Shown: positions 1 through 6,726, counted from the stretch's first letter. The stretch is 11,706 bases of DNA from Actinomycetota bacterium (GCA_005800465.1 SYFI01000036.1:1-11706); one strand, 5' to 3'. Program-made: numbers and translations. The notes: generated by a model not told the origin, from the letters alone.

Positions 1-441
1 AAGGTGACCATGACCGCCAACTGTCCGCTGCTCGGTGTCATCAGCGGCTGCTCCGCCGATTTCGACGTGATGGCACCCGCCGGCGCGATGGTGAATGTGC
101 GGAGCACCGCCGGGTCGGTGATGGTCACCGGGATATCCGGCACCGTGACAGCCAGCAGTACTGCAGGTGGTGTGGCGGTGATCAGGTCACGGGCAGCCAC
201 GATCACGGCCTCGAGCACGGCGGGTGAAGTGCGGGTGGAGGCCACCACCGCGCCCACCCGAGTGCAGGCCACCACGTCGGCCGGCGATGTTGATGTCACC
301 GTGCCAAAAGGCGCGTATCGCGTTGATGCCAGCGCGGGCGCGGGCAGCGTGAGCATCGAGGGAATCACCCGCGACGACTCCGCCCCACGGTCGATCACCG
401 CCAGCGCATCAGCCGGCGACGTTCACGTGGTGGGCCGATAG
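1..441 (+). CDS. DUF4097-type repeat (putative adhesin) protein, C-terminal part
   Basis: The frame is open from base 1 and ends at TAG 439-441, so the start probably lies upstream of the window and only the last ~146 residues are seen. The visible part is built of short beta-strand repeats of the form (S/T)-x-AG-x-V-x-V. These recur about every 18-24 residues (numbering from the GTG at base 4): STAG at 34 and 52, STAG at 71, TSAG at 91, SAGAG at 110, SASAG at 134. This is typical of the DUF4097/DUF4098 'putative adhesin' beta-solenoid fold. An early segment with CPLL and a second Cys (residues 7 and 16) resembles the strand before the AG repeats in actinobacterial members. The family is usually surface-exposed or membrane-anchored with no proven biochemical role. 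An N-terminal anchor or signal, if present, would be outside the window. The gene is convergent with the lapA-like gene, with only 12 bases between stop codons. Confidence 0.7.
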   Translation, partial: KVTMTANCPLLGVISGCSADFDVMAPAGAMVNVRSTAGSVMVTGISGTVTASSTAGGVAVIRSRAATITASSTAGEVRVEATTAPTRVQATTSAGDVDVTVPKGAYRVDASAGAGSVSIEGITRDDSAPRSITASASAGDVHVVGR

Positions 442-445
442 GCCC
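432..445. terminator. Small GC-rich inverted repeat at convergent gene ends
   Basis: GGGCC-GATA-GGCCC is a perfect 5-bp stem with a 4-base loop. It spans the TAG stop of the plus-strand gene and ends 8 bases before the stop of the opposing gene. There is no T-tract on either strand, so if it acts in termination it would be an I-shaped actinobacterial-type hairpin. Termination is inferred from position only. Confidence 0.3.
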
Positions 446-453
446 CGGCGACG

Positions 454-702
454 CTACGGCTGGTCGCGGCGGTTGTGGCGGCGTATCAGGAAGAACGTGA
501 TGCCGGCACCAAGGAGCGCCGACAGCAGGATGACCACGATGAGGCTGGTCTGGGTGTCGAACACCCACCAGGTCACATCGACCTCCTGTGAGTTGGCGAT
601 GATGAACCACACAAACAGCACCGCGGCCACAATCACCGCGATCATCCTCGGATTCGTGCCGCCGCGGTCCCGTGAGGGCGACCTCTGATCGTTGTTGCTC
701 AT
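454..702 (-). CDS. LapA-domain (DUF1049) small membrane protein
   Basis: This 82-residue protein has two predicted transmembrane helices, about residues 20-37 and 52-74. Between them is the NSQEVDVTWW segment, which matches the N(T/S)QEV signature of the LapA/DUF1049 family. The N-terminus is polar, and the C-terminus is a basic cap (RRHNRRDQP) consistent with a cytoplasmic end. LapA (YciS) in enterobacteria works with LapB on lipopolysaccharide assembly, but the domain is widespread in Gram-positives, where its role is unknown, so the LPS function should not be transferred here. The ATG overlaps the meaB stop as ATGA and is preceded by a GGGAGAAGG Shine-Dalgarno. It is therefore the last, translationally coupled gene of the hisC-meaB-lapA operon. 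Confidence 0.8.
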   Translation of the reverse strand: MSNNDQRSPSRDRGGTNPRMIAVIVAAVLFVWFIIANSQEVDVTWWVFDTQTSLIVVILLSALLGAGITFFLIRRHNRRDQP

Positions 703-1652
703 GCCTTCTCCCTCGGGCGGTCGTGGGCCGTCATGGTGTCAGCGGCGGCAGACGGATCGATCTCGCGGGCCACCACCCGCGTCACCAGTGAATCGAGGGC
801 CGCCTCGTCGATCCGGGCATCCATTTCGCGGGCCATGCGCTCCATCGCGAGGGCGCGCAATCTGCGGCGCATGCCGTCGCGGCGGCGGTCGGCCAGTGCG
901 TCGCCCTCAGCCAGCGCGGCTCGGTGCGATTCGATGCCCTCCCACATTTCGGCAATACCACTGCCATCAATCGCCTGGGTCATGAGCACCGGCGGTCGCC
1001 AAGCATCTGACGGCACCAGCGACAGCGCTGTCTCGATCTCGCCGGCCAGGATGTCGGCGCCGGGACGGTCGGCCTTGTTGATGACGATGACATCGGGGAT
1101 CTCCATGACGCCGGCCTTGATTGCCTGAATCGCGTCGCCGCTCCCGGGGATGAGCACCAGCACCACGGTCTCGGCCAACGCCTGCACTTCGATCTCGTTC
1201 TGCCCCGAGCCCACGGTCTCGATGATCACCACGTCGTATCCGGCGGCGTCGAGAATTTCAACGGCATCGCCAGTGGCCTCCGATAGGCCACCCAGGTGCC
1301 CCCGCGTGGCCATCGACCTGATGAACACGCCGTCGTCCAGAAAGTGATCTACCAGGCGGATGCGGTCACCCAGCACCGCGCCGTGGGTGAACGGGCTGGT
1401 GGGGTCAACGCTCACGATGGCCACCGTCATTCCGATATGGCGAAGGTGGCGTACAAGCGCGGCCGCAAGCGTGCTCTTGCCGGCGCCCGGCGATCCGGTA
1501 ATTCCGATGCGCATCGCCCGACCGGTGACCGGGTGCAGTGCCGCCATGACCGCACGGCCATCCGGCCCGAGTGACTCGGCCATTGAGATAGCGCGGCCGA
1601 TGGCACGGCGCGTGCCGGCGCGTACGCCCGCAATGACCTCCTCGGGGTTCAC
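699..1652 (-). CDS. meaB: MeaB/ArgK-type P-loop GTPase
   Basis: This 317-residue protein belongs to the G3E/SIMIBI family of metallochaperone-like GTPases. MeaB protects and reactivates adenosylcobalamin-dependent methylmalonyl-CoA mutase and gates cofactor loading. Visible motifs are the P-loop GSPGAGKST (53-61), the VDPTSPF segment (82-88) followed by GDRIRL, the RGHLGGLS block (117-124), the switch-like ETVGSGQNE (145-153; the family usually has ETVGVGQSE), PGSGD (169-173) and the base-specificity motif NKAD (192-195). A helical C-terminal arm of the kind used for dimerisation follows. The GTG start is set by an upstream GGAGG and a GTGA overlap with the hisC stop; the end overlaps lapA as ATGA. 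No mutase subunit gene is in the window, so the client enzyme must be elsewhere or differ. The older ArgK name (arginine transport kinase) is not supported for this family. Confidence 0.9.
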   Translation of the reverse strand: MNPEEVIAGVRAGTRRAIGRAISMAESLGPDGRAVMAALHPVTGRAMRIGITGSPGAGKSTLAAALVRHLRHIGMTVAIVSVDPTSPFTHGAVLGDRIRLVDHFLDDGVFIRSMATRGHLGGLSEATGDAVEILDAAGYDVVIIETVGSGQNEIEVQALAETVVLVLIPGSGDAIQAIKAGVMEIPDVIVINKADRPGADILAGEIETALSLVPSDAWRPPVLMTQAIDGSGIAEMWEGIESHRAALAEGDALADRRRDGMRRRLRALAMERMAREMDARIDEAALDSLVTRVVAREIDPSAAADTMTAHDRPREKA

Positions 1653-2773
1653 GCCACCTCCGCCAGCGCCTCGGCCATGGCGGCCAGCAGGCGATCAGTC
1701 TGGTCGGGTGTACCCACCGTAATGCGAAGTGCCCCGGGGGCGCCAAAAGCCCCGGCCGGGCGCACGATCACGCCCCGGGCGGTAAGCGCGGCATCCAGTG
1801 CCCGCGCGCGATCCACCCCAACCTCCATAAACAGAAAGTTGGCCTGCGACGGCAGGGGATCAAGGCCAAGTGCCCGCAGGCCGGCATCCATGCGGGCCCG
1901 TTCCGTCCGGGCCATCCCCATACGCGGCGGCAGGTGCTCGGCCGCATCGGCCAACGACGCCACCGCCGCGGCCTGGGCGAGTGCGTTTACGTCAAAGGCA
2001 TTGCGCACAGGCGTGAGGGCCGAGATGAGATCCGGCGGGCCTGCCATCCATCCCACCCGCATTCCCGCCAGGCCATATGCCTTGCTGAAGGTGCGCATCA
2101 CCACCATCGGGCGACCACCCTGCAGCATCGCCACGCCATCATGTGCACCGGCGGGCAGGTACTCGAAGTAGGCCTCATCCAGCACCGGCAGCACATGTCC
2201 CGGCAGCGCATCAAGGAACGCTCCCAGATCCCCGGCATCCACCATGCCGCCCGTGGGGTTGTTGGGGCTCACCACAACCGTCATCTTCGTGGCAGGTGTC
2301 ACGGCAGCCAGCAGGGCGTCGAGGTCGTACGCACCATCGGCGCGCAACGACGCAGGCACCCAGGTGGCGCCCTGCATCATCGTGCCCTGACGGTGCGAGA
2401 TGAACGACGGCCAGCACATGGCCAACTCGTCACCCGGGTCAAGCAGGGCCATGCACAGGATTTTGATGAGGCTGTCCACCCCATTGCCCACCGCGATCGC
2501 CGCCGGGTCGATTCCGTGCAGATCGGCAAGCGCGTCGCGCAGCGCCCATGCATCGGGGTCGGGGTACAGGTTCTGATCTCGGGCCGCGGCGGCAATGGCG
2601 TCGATGGCCGCCGGGAACGGGGGCAATGGCCCCTCGTTCGATGCCAGCTTGACCACCTCGATGTCGCCCAGTTCACGCCGGATGTCCTCGAGCGGCCGCC
2701 CTGGCACGTAGGGCTCCACGGCCTGAAGCGCCGGTCGGAGGAGCGCGGGGTCGAAGTACGGTGCGTCGGTCAC
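1649..2773 (-). CDS. hisC: Histidinol-phosphate aminotransferase (HisC/Pat-like), PLP fold type I
   Basis: This 374-residue class I/II aminotransferase would convert L-histidinol phosphate and 2-oxoglutarate to imidazole-acetol phosphate and glutamate, or the reverse, in histidine biosynthesis. Seen in order: LASNEGPLPP (44-52; the family usually has SNENP), NNPTG (171-175), DEAY (199-202), and TFSKAYGLAGMRVGW (228-242), where Lys231 is the expected Schiff-base lysine and Arg239 a phosphate contact. ALRITVG near 348-354 carries the substrate-carboxylate arginine. Length and motif spacing match HisC. The closely related aromatic/phenylalanine aminotransferase (Pat) cannot be excluded, because no other his genes are present to settle it. 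The GTG start has no Shine-Dalgarno, but a TANNNT box lies 7 bases upstream, so the mRNA may be leaderless. It is the first gene of the hisC-meaB-lapA operon and is divergent from the Lon-domain gene. Confidence 0.85.
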   Translation of the reverse strand: MTDAPYFDPALLRPALQAVEPYVPGRPLEDIRRELGDIEVVKLASNEGPLPPFPAAIDAIAAAARDQNLYPDPDAWALRDALADLHGIDPAAIAVGNGVDSLIKILCMALLDPGDELAMCWPSFISHRQGTMMQGATWVPASLRADGAYDLDALLAAVTPATKMTVVVSPNNPTGGMVDAGDLGAFLDALPGHVLPVLDEAYFEYLPAGAHDGVAMLQGGRPMVVMRTFSKAYGLAGMRVGWMAGPPDLISALTPVRNAFDVNALAQAAAVASLADAAEHLPPRMGMARTERARMDAGLRALGLDPLPSQANFLFMEVGVDRARALDAALTARGVIVRPAGAFGAPGALRITVGTPDQTDRLLAAMAEALAEVA

Positions 2774-2798
2774 TTTTTGGAGGCTACACTCGCCGCCG
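2774..2798. promoter_or_regulatory. 25-bp divergent intergenic region with two overlapping -10-like boxes
   Basis: The whole gap between the two divergent starts is 25 bases. On the plus strand TACACT (2785-2790) ends 8 bases before the ATG at 2799. On the minus strand TAGCCT (2786 to 2781) ends 7 bases before the hisC GTG. Both match TANNNT at the distance expected when transcription begins at or near the first base of the start codon, and the two boxes share the central TA. Neither gene has a Shine-Dalgarno. Clear -35 hexamers are not seen; they would fall inside the opposite coding sequences. Confidence 0.5.
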
Positions 2799-3422
2799 AT
2801 GCCGGAACTCGATGATCTGGGGCTGTTTCCGCTTGGCCTCGTGCTGCTGCCGGGTGAGCGCGCACCCCTTCACCTGTTTGAGCCCCGCTACCGGGCGCTC
2901 GTCGCCGACTGCGTGCTGGACGATCGCCCGTTCGTCATCCTGCAGGCCCGCGGCGAGGGTGCCCCGGCGATTGGGTGCACCGCGCGCTTCACCGGCCTTG
3001 GGCGGCGGTTCGCCGATGGCCGCATGAATGTGAGCGTCGTGGGCGAGCGCGTCGTGCGGTTGCTCGGGGAAACCTCCGGGCGCCTCTACTTCACCGCGTG
3101 GGTTGAAGGCGTGGACGACGACTCCGACGTGGGGTCCGACGAACGCATTACGGAGGTCCATGACCTCTTTCAGCGTCTGGTAAATGAGATCGCCCCCACC
3201 GCACCGCCGCCGCCCATTCGCGACGACATCCCGCTTTCGTACGCAGTCGCCGGGATGATCGAAATGCCGGTGGAGCCAAAGCAGGATCTGCTCGAGTGCC
3301 GCGACGAGGACCTTCGGCTGGGAATGGTATGCGCCATCCTCTCGGCCGCGCTCGATGGAGCCGACCGCGAGCGCATTGCTGCCGCCCGGGCCCGCACCAA
3401 CGGCAAGGTCGCACTGCCGTGA
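2799..3422 (+). CDS. Stand-alone Lon N-terminal (substrate-binding) domain protein
   Basis: This 207-residue protein opens with the classic Lon N-domain pattern: LFPLGLVLLPGE (residues 9-20) then LHLFEPRYRALV. It continues through the beta-rich domain (about residues 6-110) and then a mostly helical region (about 125-200) that includes a PPPP-containing linker. It lacks the AAA+ Walker motifs and the Ser-Lys protease domain of Lon, and its length fits the free-standing PF02190 family found widely in bacteria. In Lon this domain binds unfolded substrates; the role of stand-alone copies is not established. There is no Shine-Dalgarno before the ATG, and a TANNNT box sits 8 bases upstream, suggesting a leaderless message. 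Its stop overlaps the start of the YgfZ-like gene as GTGA, so the two are probably coupled. Confidence 0.85.
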   Translation: MPELDDLGLFPLGLVLLPGERAPLHLFEPRYRALVADCVLDDRPFVILQARGEGAPAIGCTARFTGLGRRFADGRMNVSVVGERVVRLLGETSGRLYFTAWVEGVDDDSDVGSDERITEVHDLFQRLVNEIAPTAPPPPIRDDIPLSYAVAGMIEMPVEPKQDLLECRDEDLRLGMVCAILSAALDGADRERIAAARARTNGKVALP

Positions 3423-4237
3423 ACACGCCGGTCGCGGTGGTCGCGGCCCGGCGTATCGCTTGGGTGGAGGGGCCAGATGCCGAGGCGCTGCTGCATGGCC
3501 TGCTCACCGCCGACGTTCTTGCAATCCCAGTGGGCGGCGGCACGCCGTCGCTGATACTCGACACCCAGGGCCATCTGGTGGCGCGCATTCACGTACACCG
3601 CGACGCCCCTGACGCCTTTACCCTGCTGCTCGACCCGGCACCGGCGCCCGATGGCATGGCCGTCATTGCCGCCCACCACGTGAGCGAGGACGCCCAGGTG
3701 ATGGGCCCGGAAGATGTCGAGGTGCTGGTGATCACTGGTCCGGCCCCTGATGCCGACCTCGTGGTGCCGGGGGTGATCCCCGGAACCACCGAGCTGGTCA
3801 CCGACGACCCCGTTGGTCTGGCAGCCGAGTTGGGCCTTGCTCTTGCGCCCCCGGAATTTCTCGAGGCCATGCGTATTGCCGCCGGCATACCCGCCATCGG
3901 CGTGGATACGGGCGCGACAACCCTGGTGCAGGAGTCCGGGCTCGACGACTTGGTGTCGTTTGAGAAGGGCTGCTACCTCGGGCAGGAGACCGTCGCGCGC
4001 CTCCACTACCGCGGCCACGCCAATCGCAGGCTCGCGCGCATCGCCCTTGATGCTCCCGTGCCGGTGGGCACCACCTTCAGTGCCGGAGATGCCGCTGGTG
4101 GCACCGCAACCAGCGTGAGCCCGCTCCCCGACGCCACCTGGATGGCGCTGGCCATGGTGCGCCGCGAGGTGCCCGATGGTGCCGAGGTTGTCTTTGACAA
4201 CGGCGTGGGCGGCCGCGTGCTTCCCCGCGACGAGTGA
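3419..4237 (+). CDS. ygfZ: YgfZ/GcvT-like folate-binding iron-sulfur maintenance protein
   Basis: The signature KGCYLGQE (183-190), with the family's conserved Cys185, is followed by TVARLHYRGHANRRL. This identifies a COG0354 YgfZ/IBA57-type protein, related to the T-protein of the glycine cleavage system. These proteins bind tetrahydrofolate and help assemble or repair certain Fe-S enzymes such as MiaB. I take the GTG at 3419 (272 residues), because homology begins at about VAARRIAWVEG and this start makes a GTGA overlap with the upstream stop. An open extension of 41 codons upstream runs inside the Lon-domain gene and looks unlike protein of this family. The Shine-Dalgarno is weak (AAGG about 10 bases upstream), so re-initiation after the upstream stop is likely. 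It is the second gene of a two-gene plus-strand unit. Confidence 0.88.
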   Translation: MNTPVAVVAARRIAWVEGPDAEALLHGLLTADVLAIPVGGGTPSLILDTQGHLVARIHVHRDAPDAFTLLLDPAPAPDGMAVIAAHHVSEDAQVMGPEDVEVLVITGPAPDADLVVPGVIPGTTELVTDDPVGLAAELGLALAPPEFLEAMRIAAGIPAIGVDTGATTLVQESGLDDLVSFEKGCYLGQETVARLHYRGHANRRLARIALDAPVPVGTTFSAGDAAGGTATSVSPLPDATWMALAMVRREVPDGAEVVFDNGVGGRVLPRDE

Positions 4238-4283
4238 TGGTCGGCCGGTCCCCGATGGCCGCTGGGCTTGCCATGCCCGGTGC

Positions 4284-4289
4284 TACGTT
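4284..4289 (+). promoter_or_regulatory. -10-like box (TACGTT) for the 170-residue membrane protein gene
   Basis: TACGTT lies in the 61-base gap after the ygfZ-like stop and ends 9 bases before the ATG at 4299. No Shine-Dalgarno is present between box and start. The local string GCTACGTTC resembles GCTACACTC before the Lon-domain gene, supporting a shared promoter type. No good -35 at normal spacing is seen. Confidence 0.4.
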
Positions 4290-4298
4290 CAAACCATC

Positions 4299-4811
4299 AT
4301 GAGCTTGCAGCGCGACGCGCGTGCGAGGGCCGCCCACCAGTCGGCCATCGTGCGCCTCTTCTACGACCGTGGGGGTGACCTCCGCACCGTTCGCGTGCTG
4401 GTCGTCGTCATGGTGATGGTGGCCATCATCGTCGCCGGTACGGTGGGCGTGTCGTTTGCGGGCGCAGCGGCCGGACCCGAGACCCTCGCCATCAGTGCGT
4501 TGGTCGTGTTTCTCGGCCTCAAACTGCCATTTCTCGGGCTGGTCTTCTGGATCATCATGCGTCAGGGCAACGGCGAGGCCCACAATGATTGGTCAGACCG
4601 CGAGCGCGACGAAATCTTTGCGTACCTTGTCAATCAGGCCCGTGAGGCAAAGGGGCGACCTGACGAGGCGGAGCGCCTTCAGTGGCTCACCCACGAGGCG
4701 TGGCTTATTGCCGACACCGTCCCCGACGAACACCGTGCCAAGGCCGTTGCTTTGGCGGTGGAGATCGGTGCAATGCGCCCGACCCCATCCGGGACGACGG
4801 CGCCGGGCTGA
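4299..4811 (+). CDS. Uncharacterised two-helix membrane protein
   Basis: I do not recognise this 170-residue protein. It has a basic N-terminus (residues 1-30, many Arg), a hydrophobic helix at about 31-53 starting VRVLVVVMVMVAIIVAG, a second at about 62-87, and then a charged, probably helical soluble region (about 95-160). The latter contains RDEIFAYLVNQAREAKGRPD and several Trp/Glu/Arg-rich turns that could form short helical hairpins. A Pro/Thr-rich tail ends it. The topology suggests a membrane-anchored protein with both ends in the cytoplasm, given the basic N-terminus. I start it at ATG 4299 because a TANNNT box sits just upstream and the 41 codons before it look like untranslated sequence. 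The gene is convergent with the 100-residue unknown gene at 4849-5151 and separated from it by the inverted repeat at 4820-4850. Confidence 0.65.
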   Translation: MSLQRDARARAAHQSAIVRLFYDRGGDLRTVRVLVVVMVMVAIIVAGTVGVSFAGAAAGPETLAISALVVFLGLKLPFLGLVFWIIMRQGNGEAHNDWSDRERDEIFAYLVNQAREAKGRPDEAERLQWLTHEAWLIADTVPDEHRAKAVALAVEIGAMRPTPSGTTAPG

Positions 4812-4819
4812 TTCGCGGC

Positions 4820-4850
4820 GATCCCCGCGGCCACCGTGGCCGACGGGATC
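4820..4850. terminator. 31-base near-perfect inverted repeat, probable bidirectional terminator
   Basis: The arms are GATCCC (4820-4825) with GGGATC (4845-4850), and CGGCCAC (4828-4834) with GTGGCCG (4836-4842). They are separated only by a 2x2 mismatch, so 13 of 15 positions pair. The repeat fills the 37-base gap between convergent stops and reaches into the stop codon of the minus-strand gene. There is no T-tract on either strand. Its position between two converging transcription units makes termination in both directions the simplest reading. Confidence 0.55.
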
Positions 4851-5151
4851 AGGCGAACACGATGCCGTCGTCCAGGTCGCCCTTGGCAAGGGATTCGACC
4901 ACCTTGTCGAAGGCGAGCGAATGGACCGCGGCCGAGATCTCCGCGGCAGGACCGGCGAGCGCATCGGGGTGGCGGGCCTGCATCGACACCCGACCCACAA
5001 AGCATGTCTTGATGCACACGGGGGCCCCACCCTTCATCACCTCGATGTTGAATCCCCACAGCGTGTGGGCATCGTCGGTGAGCGACGTGCGGGGCGGCTC
5101 TGCCCGCAGCACGTAGGCCGTTCCCCCTATCTCAACTTCGCGCGTGTTCAC
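4849..5151 (-). CDS. Uncharacterised 100-residue protein coupled to the transferase gene
   Basis: I do not recognise this family. It starts with two or three likely beta strands (MNTREVEIGG, AYVLRAE), carries TLWGFNIEVMKGG around 30-42 and a PVCIKTCFVG stretch with two cysteines (46 and 50). It ends with a helix-rich half (about 60-98) rich in Ala, Asp and Leu. There is no signal peptide or membrane segment. The GTG start overlaps the upstream transferase stop as GTGA, and GAGG lies about 10 bases upstream, so translation is probably coupled to it. The overlap and coding-like composition support a real gene. A role linked to the transferase is only inferred from position. Confidence 0.6.
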   Translation of the reverse strand: MNTREVEIGGTAYVLRAEPPRTSLTDDAHTLWGFNIEVMKGGAPVCIKTCFVGRVSMQARHPDALAGPAAEISAAVHSLAFDKVVESLAKGDLDDGIVFA

Positions 5152-6713
5152 AGCTCGATGACCTCTCCATGCTCGTCCGCTCCGAACGCCCCTCCCCCAC
5201 GCCGCGGATCGCCTGCAGCCTCAAGTCCCCGCCTGCCCGAACCCACCGCCGATACCCCGCCGAAGTAGAGATTGGCCTCAGTCCACAGGCGCAGGTCGAA
5301 GCCATCGGCCCGGAGTGCCTGCACGGCGTTGTCCGGGACACCACCCTCAACGTCGAGGCCACCGCCTTCGTGGTGAATACGTGGTCGCGCAACCGCGTCA
5401 CGTGGCCGCGCGTCCCCGTCAACCAGATCGGCAACCACGGCGAGGATTGCAGACCGCAGCCGGTTCGAGCCAGCTGAGCCGAGCGATGCCACCGGTCGGT
5501 CGCCATCAATGATGAGCGTCGGGGCCATCATCGACGTCATCCGAACCCCTGCCGGCAGCGTTCCGAATCCGCCGGGGTTCAGGTCGCTCTCACCCAGCAT
5601 GTTGTTGAGCATGATCCCGGTACCGGGCACCACCACGCCCGACCCCGACCCATTGGATGATGAGAGGCTGGCCATCCCGCCCTCGGCGTCAATCGCGCTT
5701 ACATGCGTGGTACCGGTGGGCTTCCTCGACGGGGGCAGCCCCGAGGTCTCGTGCCCCGAGAGCGCCGCCCAGAAGCGGTCGAGGAAGTCGTCGTCGGACA
5801 GGCTCGCGTTGAACTCCGGCCCGCGCATGGCATTCGCGGCGGCCGCGGCGCGGGCGAGCCCCAGGTAGAACCCGTCGTCATCTGCTGGTGGAGGGTTTCG
5901 CCCCAAGTGATGCAGTGAGGCCGAGATGAGCGTGCCACCACTCGATGGCGGGGGATTGGTGAGCACAGTGACGCCTCGGAATGACACCTCGAGCGGGGTG
6001 CGCTCAATCACGCCGTACGCACGCAGGTCATCCCGCGTAATGAGCCCGCCCTGCACCTCGAGGTACCTGATCAACTCCTCGCCAAGCATGCCGTCGTACA
6101 GACACGCGGCCCCCTCCCGTCCAAAGCGTTCGAGCGACTCGGCAAGATCGGACATCCAGATGGTGCCGCCGGGTGGCGTGGCGCCCCCCCCGTGCTGCCC
6201 GTAAATGGCGGCGCTTGATGGGGTGTGCATAAGCATCTCGGCCAGGATCTCGTGCAGGTAGGCCGCCTGTTCGCCGATCATCACACCCTCGCGTGCCTGA
6301 CGCACCGCCGGGGCCGCAAGGTCGGCCAGCGGGATCCGCCCGAACCGACGCGAGGCCAAGTCGAGACCGGCGAGCATCCCCGGCACGGCGCATGACGCAG
6401 CGCCGATGTGAAACACCTGCTCCACGGTGCCAAATGGCACGGTGAAGGCATGCAGATCGTCGGGGTCGAGCACCCGGCCACCGGACCCGGTTCCCGGCAC
6501 CGACACGAAGAAGTCCAGCAACGTGGCGGGCCCACCCGGTGGACGCACCAGCAGAAACCCGCCAGCCCCCGGACCGGTGAGCACGCTCTCAGCCACCGCC
6601 GACATGAGCGCGCCGGCGATAACGGCATCGGTGGCCGTGCCGCCGGCGGCCAGGACATCCGCACCGGCCCGCGCGGCCAGTGGGCTCCCGGCCGCGACGG
6701 CGCCGGTGATCAT
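5148..6713 (-). CDS. Gamma-glutamyltransferase-family Ntn hydrolase (divergent substrate site)
   Basis: This 521-residue protein covers the whole GGT fold from its first strand (AAGSPLAARAGADVLAAGG) onward. The precursor would cleave itself before Thr335 in PTGTTHVSAID (332-341), the usual nucleophile and start of the small subunit. Further family features are the GSGVVVPGTGIMLNN block (357-371), YFGG (483-486) and an active-site GSAGSNR loop (412-418; classic enzymes have GSPGGSR). The arginine motif DxRExAP that binds the glutamyl carboxylate in characterised GGTs is replaced by DFFVSVPG (67-74), and the usual MDDFS by LGESDLNP (373-380), so a gamma-glutamyl substrate is uncertain. No signal peptide is seen, whereas classic GGTs are exported. 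The ATG at 6713 is 13 bases after the ftsZ stop and has no clear Shine-Dalgarno. A long open stretch upstream in the same frame overlies ftsZ and is not GGT-like. Confidence 0.85.
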   Translation of the reverse strand: MITGAVAAGSPLAARAGADVLAAGGTATDAVIAGALMSAVAESVLTGPGAGGFLLVRPPGGPATLLDFFVSVPGTGSGGRVLDPDDLHAFTVPFGTVEQVFHIGAASCAVPGMLAGLDLASRRFGRIPLADLAAPAVRQAREGVMIGEQAAYLHEILAEMLMHTPSSAAIYGQHGGGATPPGGTIWMSDLAESLERFGREGAACLYDGMLGEELIRYLEVQGGLITRDDLRAYGVIERTPLEVSFRGVTVLTNPPPSSGGTLISASLHHLGRNPPPADDDGFYLGLARAAAAANAMRGPEFNASLSDDDFLDRFWAALSGHETSGLPPSRKPTGTTHVSAIDAEGGMASLSSSNGSGSGVVVPGTGIMLNNMLGESDLNPGGFGTLPAGVRMTSMMAPTLIIDGDRPVASLGSAGSNRLRSAILAVVADLVDGDARPRDAVARPRIHHEGGGLDVEGGVPDNAVQALRADGFDLRLWTEANLYFGGVSAVGSGRRGLEAAGDPRRGGGAFGADEHGEVIEL

Positions 6714-6726
6714 CAGGCCGGCGCCG

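Noticed and set aside
1934..2815. 293-codon open frame on the plus strand across hisC
   Set aside because: It is antisense to a gene with clear catalytic motifs. Its His/Arg/Gln-rich composition is typical of high-GC shadow frames, and no family is recognisable.
3170..4018. 282-codon open frame on the minus strand across the Lon-domain and ygfZ-like genes
   Set aside because: Antisense to two well-supported genes, spans their junction and shows no domain.
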